Shown piece by piece: positions 1 through 7,575 of a stretch of 64,000 nt of DNA. The notes below the pieces were generated by a model, which made no database searches, was not told the DNA's origin, and saw only the letters and a program-made list of their open reading frames with translations. Within the stretch, counting starts at the first letter, position 1. Every line of letters starts with the position of its first letter. The translations under genes and the position numbers were made by a program. This DNA is from an uncultured SAR86 cluster bacterium (GTDB lineage Bacteria; Pseudomonadota; Gammaproteobacteria; Magnimaribacterales; D2472): positions 186,001-250,000 of the forward strand of contig CACNRI010000001.1 of assembly GCA_902622845.1 (NCBI GenBank). Direction: 5' to 3'.

Positions 1-682
1 AGCTTTCAATTAACATCTGTTTATATTCTGGCTCAGCATTCGCTTCATGTGTTGCAATAAACCTTGTTCCTAAATAAGCAAAATCAGCTCCAAGAGCGAG
101 TGCAGATGCAACAGAATAACCATCTCCGATAGAACCTGACAAAATAATAGTTCCATCAAACCAAGATTTTACCTCTCGTAAAAGAGCAAAAGGAGATAAT
201 GCTCCAGCATGACCTCCTGCTCCAGCGCAAACTAAAATTAGACCATCAACACCCATATCAGCAGCTTTTTTTGCATGCCTTACATTGATGACATCGTGGA
301 AAACTAAACCTCCATAGCTATGAGCTGCTTCAACAACTTCTGCAGGCGGTCTCAATGAAGTAATAATTATTGGCACCTCATGTTTAACACAAATTTCCAT
401 ATCGCCTTGCAATCTATCATTTGATCCATGACATATTTGATTAACTGCAAAAGGTGCAACCTTCTTATCTGGGTTTTGATCTTGATATTCTTTTAATTCT
501 GTTTTGATTCTTACAATCCATTCTTCTAGCACGTGTTGTGGTCGTGCATTAAGTGCTGGAAAAGATCCAATTATTCCAGCTTTACATTGTGCTATTACTA
601 AATCAGGGACAGAAATAAGAAATAATGGTGCTCCTATAACTGGTATAGAGATATTATCTTTTATTGAATTTGGTATAGGCAT
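1..682 (-). CDS. Nitronate monooxygenase family protein (3' end cut by window)
   Basis: Translation from ATG at 682 gives about 227 residues that run off the left edge. It starts MPIPNSIKDNISIPVIGAP, the usual N-terminus of FMN-dependent nitronate monooxygenases (2-nitropropane dioxygenase family). The glycine-rich flavin-binding stretch AGAGGHAG lies near residues 153-160 and a GTRF motif near 205-208. The family oxidises alkyl nitronates with O2 in the cytoplasm. The C-terminus is outside the window. The M23 gene starts divergently 45 nt away, so the two share a short promoter region. The family call is strong; the natural substrate cannot be read from sequence. Confidence 0.9.
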   Translation of the reverse strand, partial: MPIPNSIKDNISIPVIGAPLFLISVPDLVIAQCKAGIIGSFPALNARPQHVLEEWIVRIKTELKEYQDQNPDKKVAPFAVNQICHGSNDRLQGDMEICVKHEVPIIITSLRPPAEVVEAAHSYGGLVFHDVINVRHAKKAADMGVDGLILVCAGAGGHAGALSPFALLREVKSWFDGTIILSGSIGDGYSVASALALGADFAYLGTRFIATHEANAEPEYKQMLIES

Positions 683-727
683 ATAAGCTCCTAAGTAATA
701 GAATTAAAAAACTTAATATACCAGTAA

Positions 728-1360
728 ATGAATAACCGTTTTAATCTATTTTTAGTTTTTTTTCCCTTTGTTTTATTTTCTTGCTCGCAGGAAAGTGAAA
801 ATCCAGCATGCTTAGCATATGAAAGCCAAGAGGAGGAATTCTCAAATGTTCAAATTGTCGGGGAAAAAAATCTCAATTTAGATTTTTCATCGTTCATAGC
901 TACATATCAAACTAGAATAGAATTTAGTGGTCGTTTAGGAGAGCTTGCTGAACATGAAGGCTTGGATTTATTTAACATTGATAAAGAATTATCTGATGTG
1001 CCCATACATACAATAGCTGAGGGAGTTGTTGTTTATGCAAGGATTGGATGCCCTTCAAGTACACAGTTTTCTGATAATAAAATTTTACGCGAGTGTGGTG
1101 CAGGCTGGGGCAATCATTTAATAATTGACCATGGAAATAATATTTACTCAAGATATGCGCATATGAGATTTGATGGAGTTTATAAAAGAGTTGGGGATAA
1201 AGTTAATAAAGATGAAATTGTTGGACTTATGGGTAACTCTGGAAGGAGTGAAGGAAGACATCTACACTTGGAAATGGGGTATTATTCAGATGATTTTGAT
1301 AGCTGTAAACCTTCTAAGTCTTTTGAGTTTGTTCTTGATCCAGCGTCCTATGGATTTTAG
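728..1360 (+). CDS. M23 (LytM-type) peptidase, predicted lipoprotein
   Basis: 210 residues. The N-terminus is a hydrophobic signal ending in LFSC, so Cys19 is the likely lipidation site. The C-terminal half carries the M23 zinc-peptidase signature: HEGLD (His76, Asp80), YAHM (His145) and HLH (His178, His180). The LVGLMGNSGRS-like turn preceding the last motif is also typical. M23 proteins cut peptide bonds in peptidoglycan or act as degenerate activators of amidases; here the metal ligands look intact, so an active enzyme in the periplasm is plausible. The stop overlaps the convergent hydrolase gene by 4 nt. Confidence 0.82.
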   Translation: MNNRFNLFLVFFPFVLFSCSQESENPACLAYESQEEEFSNVQIVGEKNLNLDFSSFIATYQTRIEFSGRLGELAEHEGLDLFNIDKELSDVPIHTIAEGVVVYARIGCPSSTQFSDNKILRECGAGWGNHLIIDHGNNIYSRYAHMRFDGVYKRVGDKVNKDEIVGLMGNSGRSEGRHLHLEMGYYSDDFDSCKPSKSFEFVLDPASYGF

Positions 1361-2061
1361 TTATCGCTGGATTGCTTTGATTTAATACTATCTGCTACCC
1401 AACTTATTGACCAAAGATGTCCTAATCTTTTTCCTCTATATTCATTGGGGAGCCTAATAACATTCGACTTTTCGAAATCTACTACCTGAGGATCGTAATC
1501 AAGGCTATTAAAAGCATAATCTAGTTTTTTAACTGTTCTCCATTGATAATAGGAAATATTATTATTCTTTGATGTCGGATGAACATAATTACAGTATTTC
1601 TCTAAGTCTTTACTAGATAAAGGAGCAGCAATTGCATGAACATTAGTTTCTATATTTTGTATTTCATTAAGTAATAATGATGAGAGTACGCCGCCATAGC
1701 TATGGCCCAAAATTGTAATCTTTTCAACACCTTCTATTGCTTGTATTTCTTTCATAAGGATTGGGACAGTTTGTTGGGGACATTTCGTTGTATCCCATCG
1801 AAAAAAATATGTTTTTGTATTTTCACTATCTATTGTTTGGAGAGGATAGATCCACTCAAACCCTCTACTGTCTCGACCATGAATAGCAATGATTATCGCT
1901 TTAGTTTCTTGATTTGGTTCGAGATCATGAATCCCAAAGTTAAGACTCATCAATTTTTTACCTGAATCCAAGAATTCTGTTTCATGGTCTAAATCATATA
2001 AATTAAGAGAAATTAGGTTCGCTGAAGAAAATAAAGCTGCTAAGAGTAGGTAAACTTTCAT
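1357..2061 (-). CDS. Secreted alpha/beta hydrolase
   Basis: 234 residues with a hydrophobic N-terminal signal (about residues 1-19). The nucleophile elbow GHSYGG places the catalytic serine at 121. The oxyanion strand reads AIIIAIHGRDSRG near residues 55-67, and a late His occurs in RLGHLW. This is the alpha/beta-hydrolase fold (lipase/esterase group). It probably acts in the periplasm. No substrate-defining motif is visible. The gene converges on the M23 gene with a 4-nt overlap and diverges from the next secreted protein gene. Confidence 0.72.
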   Translation of the reverse strand: MKVYLLLAALFSSANLISLNLYDLDHETEFLDSGKKLMSLNFGIHDLEPNQETKAIIIAIHGRDSRGFEWIYPLQTIDSENTKTYFFRWDTTKCPQQTVPILMKEIQAIEGVEKITILGHSYGGVLSSLLLNEIQNIETNVHAIAAPLSSKDLEKYCNYVHPTSKNNNISYYQWRTVKKLDYAFNSLDYDPQVVDFEKSNVIRLPNEYRGKRLGHLWSISWVADSIKSKQSSDN

Positions 2062-2115
2062 TTTAGTAAAGTATTTTATGATATCTTAATATTTTTATTA
2101 TTTGAGGAATATAAA

Positions 2116-2715
2116 ATGTTAAAGAAAATTTATTTTGCTTTTTTGATTATCCCATTTTTCTTAATTGGAGATGATCACAAAGCTCAAGGTAATAGTGCTG
2201 ACTGGGAAATCGAGGCATATACAACCTCTGCTCCCGACTTTATTGGTAATTTTGCAACAGTAATCGGGGCTTCTGGAGAAGTACTAAGAGAAGGAACAAA
2301 TGGATGGACTTGCCTTCCATTTATAGCTATGCCAAAAATGGGGTTTAAAACTAAAAATGAAGCTGCACCTGCATGTGCTGATAAAAATGCTATGGCATGG
2401 GCAAATGCCTATCTAAGTCAAACAAAACCCGAGCTTGAAAATGATGGCTGGATTTGGATGTTGCATGGAGATACGGGTGTTGATAACTTTAGGCCTTATT
2501 CTGAGGGAGACAAGGAAAATACCGATCCTAAAGATTGGATTTACTCAGGCGCTCATCTAATGCTAATGCCAAAGGATCCAGACTCTCTTGGAAGTCAAAC
2601 TACAGATTTCACAACAGGTGCTCCATATGTGATGATGAAGGGAACTCCATATGTTCATCTAATGATCCCTGTTGAAGGTTATTATGACTATCAGCCTGAA
2701 GCGGCTCCTAAGTAG
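2116..2715 (+). CDS. Secreted protein of unknown function
   Basis: 199 residues. The first 18 or so residues form a signal sequence (MLKKIYFAFLIIPFFLIG), after which the protein is rich in Trp, Tyr, Asp and Gly. Two cysteines (in GWTCLPF and APACAD) could form a disulfide in the periplasm. Distinctive segments are DFIGNFATVIGASGEVLREG and WIWMLHGDTG. I do not recognise the family. A purine-rich run (TTTGAGGAATATAAAATG) provides a ribosome binding site at a good distance. It is flanked by convergent genes and looks monocistronic. Confidence 0.7.
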   Translation: MLKKIYFAFLIIPFFLIGDDHKAQGNSADWEIEAYTTSAPDFIGNFATVIGASGEVLREGTNGWTCLPFIAMPKMGFKTKNEAAPACADKNAMAWANAYLSQTKPELENDGWIWMLHGDTGVDNFRPYSEGDKENTDPKDWIYSGAHLMLMPKDPDSLGSQTTDFTTGAPYVMMKGTPYVHLMIPVEGYYDYQPEAAPK

Positions 2716-2778
2716 ATCTTAGATTTATTATTTCTGCATCCATATCATATATCGTACTATGAGGATGCAGAGATAACC

Positions 2779-3855
2779 CTATTCTTCAACAAAACCCTGC
2801 CATCTTTGCATATATTTAATAAATTTATCGCTTAGGCCCTCATTGACAAGGTGTTGTTTTGAAACAGGAAGCTTTATTGGCTCAAAATCTGGATCTTCAA
2901 TGACTTTTTTTGGAAAGTCATGATGAAGTATGCCGCCTCTTCCAATAGTTACGAAATCAACACCACTCTCCAGGATTTTTGATACATCTTTACCCGTTCT
3001 TATATTTCCTGCAACCGTTAAAAGTGTTTCCATAAAGTCTATATCAGTAAAATGCTTTAGCAGGCTTTTTTGCTTGTGTTCTTCTTCATTTGGTTCTTTA
3101 AAAGAGTCCCATAGGGAAATATCTATAAAATCAATCTTTTTAGTTGCTATCAAGGATTCACAAACTTCTTTTATCTCTGCTAGTTTTAAGCCAAATCCTT
3201 CTGGTGATAATCGAACACCTAAAATAAAATCTTTGCCACACTCATTTCTAACTCCATCAACAATCTCAAAAATAATTCTTGATCTATTTTCGATTGAGCC
3301 ACCATAATCATCCATTCGTCTATTAATTTCTGAAGACAAGAACTGAGAAAGTATATAACCATGGGCTCCATGTATTTCGACACCTTGATAGCCAGATTTT
3401 TGAGCTCTAACGGCTGCAGAAATAAAATCATTCCTAAGCTGTATAACTTCGTCAAAAGTTAAAGCTCTTGCACCTGTATTACTGTCATCTGATGGGCAAA
3501 CAGGCTGAGTATCTATAAGTTCCTCTGGGGAGCGCATTCCAGCGTGATGCAATTGAGCAATTGCTAAACTATCATGCTCCTTAATTTCTGTTGTAAGTTT
3601 TGTTAAGCCTTTAATATGTTTATCATCAAAGATTCCTAATTGTCCGGGGAACCCTTTGCCTACATCTTGAACATGAGATGCACAAGACATTGTTATACCA
3701 AACCCACCCTGGGCTCTCTTTGTAAGCCAATAATATTCATCATCAGAAAGCACTCCATCCTCATGACTTTGAGTGTTGGTTAAAGGTGCGAGCATAAATC
3801 TGTTTTTCATTTGATGACCAGACAAGAAAGTTATTTTTTCGTTGAGCATCTTCAT
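2779..3855 (-). CDS. NADH:flavin oxidoreductase, old yellow enzyme family
   Basis: 358 residues from ATG at 3855. A longer reading frame to 3921 exists but would run deep into the upstream gene; the ATG at 3855 overlaps the upstream TGA as ATGA, the usual coupling geometry. Family signatures are NRFMLAPLTN near the N-terminus, GVEIHGAHGYILSQFLS in the middle, RNRSRI-like NRR/NRSR stretches, and a C-terminal FVTIGRGGI. These are FMN (beta/alpha)8 barrels that reduce activated C=C bonds with NAD(P)H. It is the last gene of a five-gene overlapping minus-strand set, so it probably works with the GMC oxidoreductase and ceramidase-family genes. Substrate unknown. Confidence 0.88.
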   Translation of the reverse strand: MKMLNEKITFLSGHQMKNRFMLAPLTNTQSHEDGVLSDDEYYWLTKRAQGGFGITMSCASHVQDVGKGFPGQLGIFDDKHIKGLTKLTTEIKEHDSLAIAQLHHAGMRSPEELIDTQPVCPSDDSNTGARALTFDEVIQLRNDFISAAVRAQKSGYQGVEIHGAHGYILSQFLSSEINRRMDDYGGSIENRSRIIFEIVDGVRNECGKDFILGVRLSPEGFGLKLAEIKEVCESLIATKKIDFIDISLWDSFKEPNEEEHKQKSLLKHFTDIDFMETLLTVAGNIRTGKDVSKILESGVDFVTIGRGGILHHDFPKKVIEDPDFEPIKLPVSKQHLVNEGLSDKFIKYMQRWQGFVEE

Positions 3856-4790
3856 ACTAGTCTCAAGCTCCTGAAGTAGAAGAAGAAAAATAATGTGGCT
3901 ATTGAAGATAGAATATGCCATAAAGCATGTGCCTGCACCATGGAGTCTGGATTACAGAAGTCTGTTTCAGGATATCCCTGAAGCCAAATTACAAAGGCTG
4001 TAAGATACGTAAACATTCCGAACCAAAACCATCTAAATCTAGTCTTTCTCATGAGTGATTTCTTATTAATAAATATTGCTGGTATCCAAAATAAGATAAT
4101 CCACCAATATTCGCTAAGATTTGCAAAAATCTCATTAGGAAAGACTCCAAAGACAGCTGCAACTAAGAAGCCTATGAAGCCTGATAATAATCTTAAAAGT
4201 GGTGAGTAAAAATGCTGAAGTGCTTCAGTAATTACCCATAAAGCAATTGATAAAAACCATAAATTCAAACCAATACCAAGATCGTTTCCAAAATTCCAGC
4301 TTATTAATGCATAAATTGTGATATAAGAAACATAAGTTTTTGCAAAGACATTTTCTGAATAATCCTTAATAACAAAAATATTTACGAGCCAAGGAATAGA
4401 AATAAACATTATCATACTCAACCAATCGGCCCACTGACCCCATGCAGTGTGAGTCCCATGCATTAGCAATGATCCTGGTCCTAAAAATAATGCGGCAGTT
4501 GCAAATATTATGGCTGTTGGTGAGGCACCATGAAATCTTGATTTACCTTTTGGTTCTCTTGATAGGATCCAAAACATTATCAGACCTGTAGTAATAAACC
4601 CTATATTAGAAAGAGCATTACTTGGTTCTCGGAAGTATCCTCCACTAATTCTCTCACACCATCGTGAAACATCATCAATGCTATAACCTGGCTCTACAGA
4701 GAGAAAGTTTCCTGTTTGAGCTAATAAAAGATAAATAACAAAGAATAGGAAAGAGGCAAATAGAGGTATAAAAAAAACTTTTTTACTCAT
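3852..4790 (-). CDS. Ceramidase-family (CREST) integral membrane hydrolase
   Basis: 312 residues from ATG at 4790; a TTG at 4808 would add six residues but overlaps the upstream gene. Seven or so hydrophobic helices. Motifs match alkaline ceramidase/PAQR-like CREST enzymes: RWCERISGGYFREPSNALSN near the start, GPGSLLMHGTHTAWGQWADW in the middle and HALWHIL near the end. The family's zinc and catalytic residues (Cys-Glu, Ser, and the His clusters) are all represented. Family members hydrolyse amide bonds in ceramides, but bacterial homologues are poorly studied. TGA at 3852-3854 overlaps the next ATG, indicating translational coupling. Confidence 0.82.
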   Translation of the reverse strand: MSKKVFFIPLFASFLFFVIYLLLAQTGNFLSVEPGYSIDDVSRWCERISGGYFREPSNALSNIGFITTGLIMFWILSREPKGKSRFHGASPTAIIFATAALFLGPGSLLMHGTHTAWGQWADWLSMIMFISIPWLVNIFVIKDYSENVFAKTYVSYITIYALISWNFGNDLGIGLNLWFLSIALWVITEALQHFYSPLLRLLSGFIGFLVAAVFGVFPNEIFANLSEYWWIILFWIPAIFINKKSLMRKTRFRWFWFGMFTYLTAFVIWLQGYPETDFCNPDSMVQAHALWHILSSIATLFFFFYFRSLRLV

Positions 4791-4798
4791 CAAAGATT

Positions 4799-5359
4799 TC
4801 AATCCCAAACAGAAATATAATCGTCAGTATTCATTTCAGGTAACGATTTTTTCTTACCCTTTGGTGTACCAATATAAATATAACCAATCACTGTTTGGTT
4901 TTTATTTAAACCAAGTCGTTCCGAAATCTTTTCATTGAATGCAAATCTTCCAGTCCTCCAAATTGCTCCATAGCCTAATGCATTTAAGGCAAGCATAATA
5001 TTTTGTCCAGCAGTTCCTGTAGATATGATTTGTTCTATTCTAGGGACTTTCGGATGTTCTTTCTTTGTTGAAACAAGTATTACAATTAGTGGAGCCCTGA
5101 ATGGTGCATTTTTATATTTCTCTAGGATTTCAACCGTTAAATTTTCAAAACTTTCCTCGGCAACTTCAACAAAGATATCAGAGAGTTTTTTAAGCCCTTC
5201 GCCACTTACCTGGATAAAACTTGAAGGCCTGACCCATGCATGATCTGGAGCTCTAAGAGCAGCTTGATATACCTGCTCCATTTCACCTTTTGATGGAATG
5301 GGATCAATAAGATTACGATGGGAGTTTCTTTCAAGAATATTCTTAAGTGCTTTATTCAT
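4799..5359 (-). CDS. Nitroreductase family protein, YdjA-like
   Basis: 186 residues, the same length class as Escherichia coli YdjA (183). The N-terminus ERNSHRNLIDPIPS followed by RAPDHAWVRPSSF is the FMN phosphate-binding region of this compact nitroreductase subfamily. NAPFRAPLIVILV and ALGYGAIWRTGRFA are also diagnostic. The enzyme should be an FMN-dependent, NAD(P)H-using dimer in the cytoplasm. It lies 3 nt from the GFA gene upstream and just before the ceramidase-family gene. Physiological substrate unknown even for E. coli YdjA. Confidence 0.87.
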   Translation of the reverse strand: MNKALKNILERNSHRNLIDPIPSKGEMEQVYQAALRAPDHAWVRPSSFIQVSGEGLKKLSDIFVEVAEESFENLTVEILEKYKNAPFRAPLIVILVSTKKEHPKVPRIEQIISTGTAGQNIMLALNALGYGAIWRTGRFAFNEKISERLGLNKNQTVIGYIYIGTPKGKKKSLPEMNTDDYISVWD

Positions 5360-5362
5360 AAG

Positions 5363-5809
5363 TTAGATAAATGACTTAAGGACTGTTTTTATATTTTCAA
5401 TTAGATTTGGGTTTTGATTAAAACTTTTAATATTGTAATCTGGTTTATTCCAGTCATGAGATGAGTCAGTAAAATAGTTTGAGTCAATGGTTACCCAGCT
5501 TGAGTCGTCCAATGTCCCTGCTTTTACAAAAACTACTCTATCCAGTTCTTTTGCAAAGCTTATTACTCCAGATCCACATTTCTCACAAAAGCCTCTATTT
5601 ATATGCATACCACCACTACCAACTGTTTCATAAAATTTTGGGTCACCTTTAATTGTAAGATTCTTCTTCGCTAGGACGAGAATAGTTGCTTTTCCGGAAC
5701 CAGTAGCTTTTTGACAATCTTTGCAATGACAATGATGTCCAGAAATAACTTTATTTCTTTGAAATGAATAACTTACTGATCCACATAAACAACTACCAGT
5801 TTCAATCAT
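5363..5809 (-). CDS. GFA family (CENP-V) zinc-binding protein
   Basis: 148 residues with the full set of zinc-binding cysteines of the GFA fold: CLCG near residues 8-11, CHCKDC near 27-32 and CEKCG near 75-79. Family members include glutathione-dependent formaldehyde-activating enzyme and S-(hydroxymethyl)glutathione-type carbon-sulfur lyases, but most are uncharacterised, so the formaldehyde role should not be assumed. ATG at 5809 overlaps the stop of the GMC oxidoreductase by one nucleotide (TAATG), so the two are coupled. A GMC alcohol oxidoreductase producing an aldehyde beside an aldehyde-adduct-handling fold is a reasonable functional pairing (inference). Confidence 0.87.
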   Translation of the reverse strand: MIETGSCLCGSVSYSFQRNKVISGHHCHCKDCQKATGSGKATILVLAKKNLTIKGDPKFYETVGSGGMHINRGFCEKCGSGVISFAKELDRVVFVKAGTLDDSSWVTIDSNYFTDSSHDWNKPDYNIKSFNQNPNLIENIKTVLKSFI

Positions 5810-7497
5810 TAATTATTTTTCCAGTCTTCAATGATCATGTCAGATGCTTTTTCGCCAATCATAATTGTGGGAGCATTGGTATTGCCTCCTATTAATGTTG
5901 GCATGATTGAAGCATCAACAACTCGCAAACCTTCTACTTTGTGGACTTTTAGCCTTTGATCAACAACTGCCTCATCATCATTACCCATTTTACACGTCCC
6001 TACAGGATGATAGACAGTGTCCGCACTTTCCCTAATAGCCTTCTCAATATCTGCATCATCATTGATATCAATAGGTCTCTGGCAATGCTGCTTTATGTAT
6101 TTATTTACTGGTTCCATGTTTAGAATACCCATCATTTTTTTATATCCTTCGATCATATCTTTCATATCATCAGGGTGAGATAAGAACTTTGGATCTATCA
6201 AAGGATCATCTAATGGGTCTGCAGACTTTAATGTAACTGTTCCCCTTGACTTTGGCCTCAACAAACAACTGTGACAGCTAAATCCATGTCCCCAAATCTG
6301 TGTTCTTCCGTGATCAACAACCATAGCAGGTGCAAAGTGAAGCTGTATATCAGGAATTTCTTTTGAGTCGCTGGATTTTATAAATCCTCCTGCTTCAGCA
6401 ATGGTGGAAGTAAATAATCCTGTTTTCTTTAATATGTACTTAAGTACCTCTATAGGATATTTTATTAGGAATGCTTTTATAGAGGTGCCTATAAACTGCA
6501 TAGAGTTATATTTATGTACAGTAAGATAGTCAATATGATCTTGAAGATTTTTTCCTACTCCAGGAAGATCTACTTTATGCTCTATTCCATGTTTTTCTAT
6601 TTCTCCTTTTGGCCCTACTCCTGATCTAAGCAATATTTGAGGAGAGCCAAAAGCACCTGAACACAGAAGCACTTCTTTTGAAGCTGATATGATATGTGAT
6701 TGTCCTTCTACATCTATATACTCAACTCCAGAAGCCTTTTGATTGTCAATAAGAATCTTGTTTACATTTGCTTCAGTAATCACAGTTAAATTTGGTCTAT
6801 CTAATGCAGGTACTAAATATGCTTTAGCAGTACTACATCTTTTACCATCTTTTTGCGTAGTTTGATAAAAGCCTATGCCCTCTTGTTCTTCGCCATTGAA
6901 GTCTTCGTTATATTTGTAAAGTTTTGATCCAGCTTCAACAAAATCTTTTGTTGGTTTATTCTCATGTCTTATCTTTGAAACATTAAGCGGGCCTGCTTGA
7001 CCGTGATACTGATCATCAAAAGTTTCATTATGTTCTGCCTTCTTAAAATACTTTAGAATCTCATCATATGACCATCCTTCATTTCCTAAACTTGCCCAGT
7101 GATCATAGTCCCATCTGTGGCCTCTAACATATAACATGGCGTTTATTGAGCTTGAACCACCAAGTGTCTTTCCTCTTGGTTGTGCGCCACGTCTATGTTC
7201 TTTAACTTCTTGCTTGAAAGAATGAACGCCACCTGCTGTATCAACAACCTCTGCTGCTGGTTCAGCTACTGTTACCTCTTCAAACTCTTTTTGCGGAACT
7301 GTCTCATAATTCCAACTAACTGGATTATCAGGGCCAAAAAATGCAAAACCTATTGGTATGTGAATTCTCGGATCTTTATCTTTTACTCCAGCTTCTATGA
7401 TACAAACTTTAGTATTTGGATCATCACTCAACCTATTAGCTAAAACGCACCCAGCGGAACCCGCCCCTATAATTACAAAATCATATATTTTATCCAT
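5809..7497 (-). CDS. GMC family oxidoreductase (choline/alcohol dehydrogenase-like)
   Basis: 562 residues. The N-terminal FAD-binding motif is DFVIIGAGSAGCVLANRLS, and GMC signature 1 appears as GKTLGGSSSINAMLYVRG. The C-terminal end has the catalytic His region YHPVGTCKMG and the GMC closing motif VVDASIMPTLIGGNTNAP. The enzyme oxidises an alcohol to an aldehyde using FAD. An insertion of about 30 residues, rich in Val, Ala and Glu (near residues 74-103), precedes signature 1 and is not usual in BetA. It is the first gene of the minus-strand set 2779-7497. Substrate (choline, aliphatic alcohol or polyether) cannot be decided. Confidence 0.9.
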   Translation of the reverse strand: MDKIYDFVIIGAGSAGCVLANRLSDDPNTKVCIIEAGVKDKDPRIHIPIGFAFFGPDNPVSWNYETVPQKEFEEVTVAEPAAEVVDTAGGVHSFKQEVKEHRRGAQPRGKTLGGSSSINAMLYVRGHRWDYDHWASLGNEGWSYDEILKYFKKAEHNETFDDQYHGQAGPLNVSKIRHENKPTKDFVEAGSKLYKYNEDFNGEEQEGIGFYQTTQKDGKRCSTAKAYLVPALDRPNLTVITEANVNKILIDNQKASGVEYIDVEGQSHIISASKEVLLCSGAFGSPQILLRSGVGPKGEIEKHGIEHKVDLPGVGKNLQDHIDYLTVHKYNSMQFIGTSIKAFLIKYPIEVLKYILKKTGLFTSTIAEAGGFIKSSDSKEIPDIQLHFAPAMVVDHGRTQIWGHGFSCHSCLLRPKSRGTVTLKSADPLDDPLIDPKFLSHPDDMKDMIEGYKKMMGILNMEPVNKYIKQHCQRPIDINDDADIEKAIRESADTVYHPVGTCKMGNDDEAVVDQRLKVHKVEGLRVVDASIMPTLIGGNTNAPTIMIGEKASDMIIEDWKNN

Positions 7498-7551
7498 GAC
7501 AATATATTAACATCTATCAGATTGCATGTTGATAGCTTCACCTTTAGAATA

Positions 7552-7570
7552 ACCTCCTAGTTTACGAGGT
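7552..7570 (+). promoter_or_regulatory. Small hairpin that pairs the metalloprotease ribosome binding site
   Basis: ACCTC at 7552-7556 is complementary to GAGGT at 7566-7570, with a 9-nt loop. GAGGT is the ribosome binding site of the gene starting at 7576. The 5-bp helix is short and may be chance; it could lower translation initiation modestly. Confidence 0.35.
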
Positions 7571-7575
7571 AGAAA

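Noticed and set aside
3856-3921. Longer start for the OYE-type gene
   Set aside because: It would translate the end of the ceramidase-family gene in another frame; the family begins at the internal ATG.
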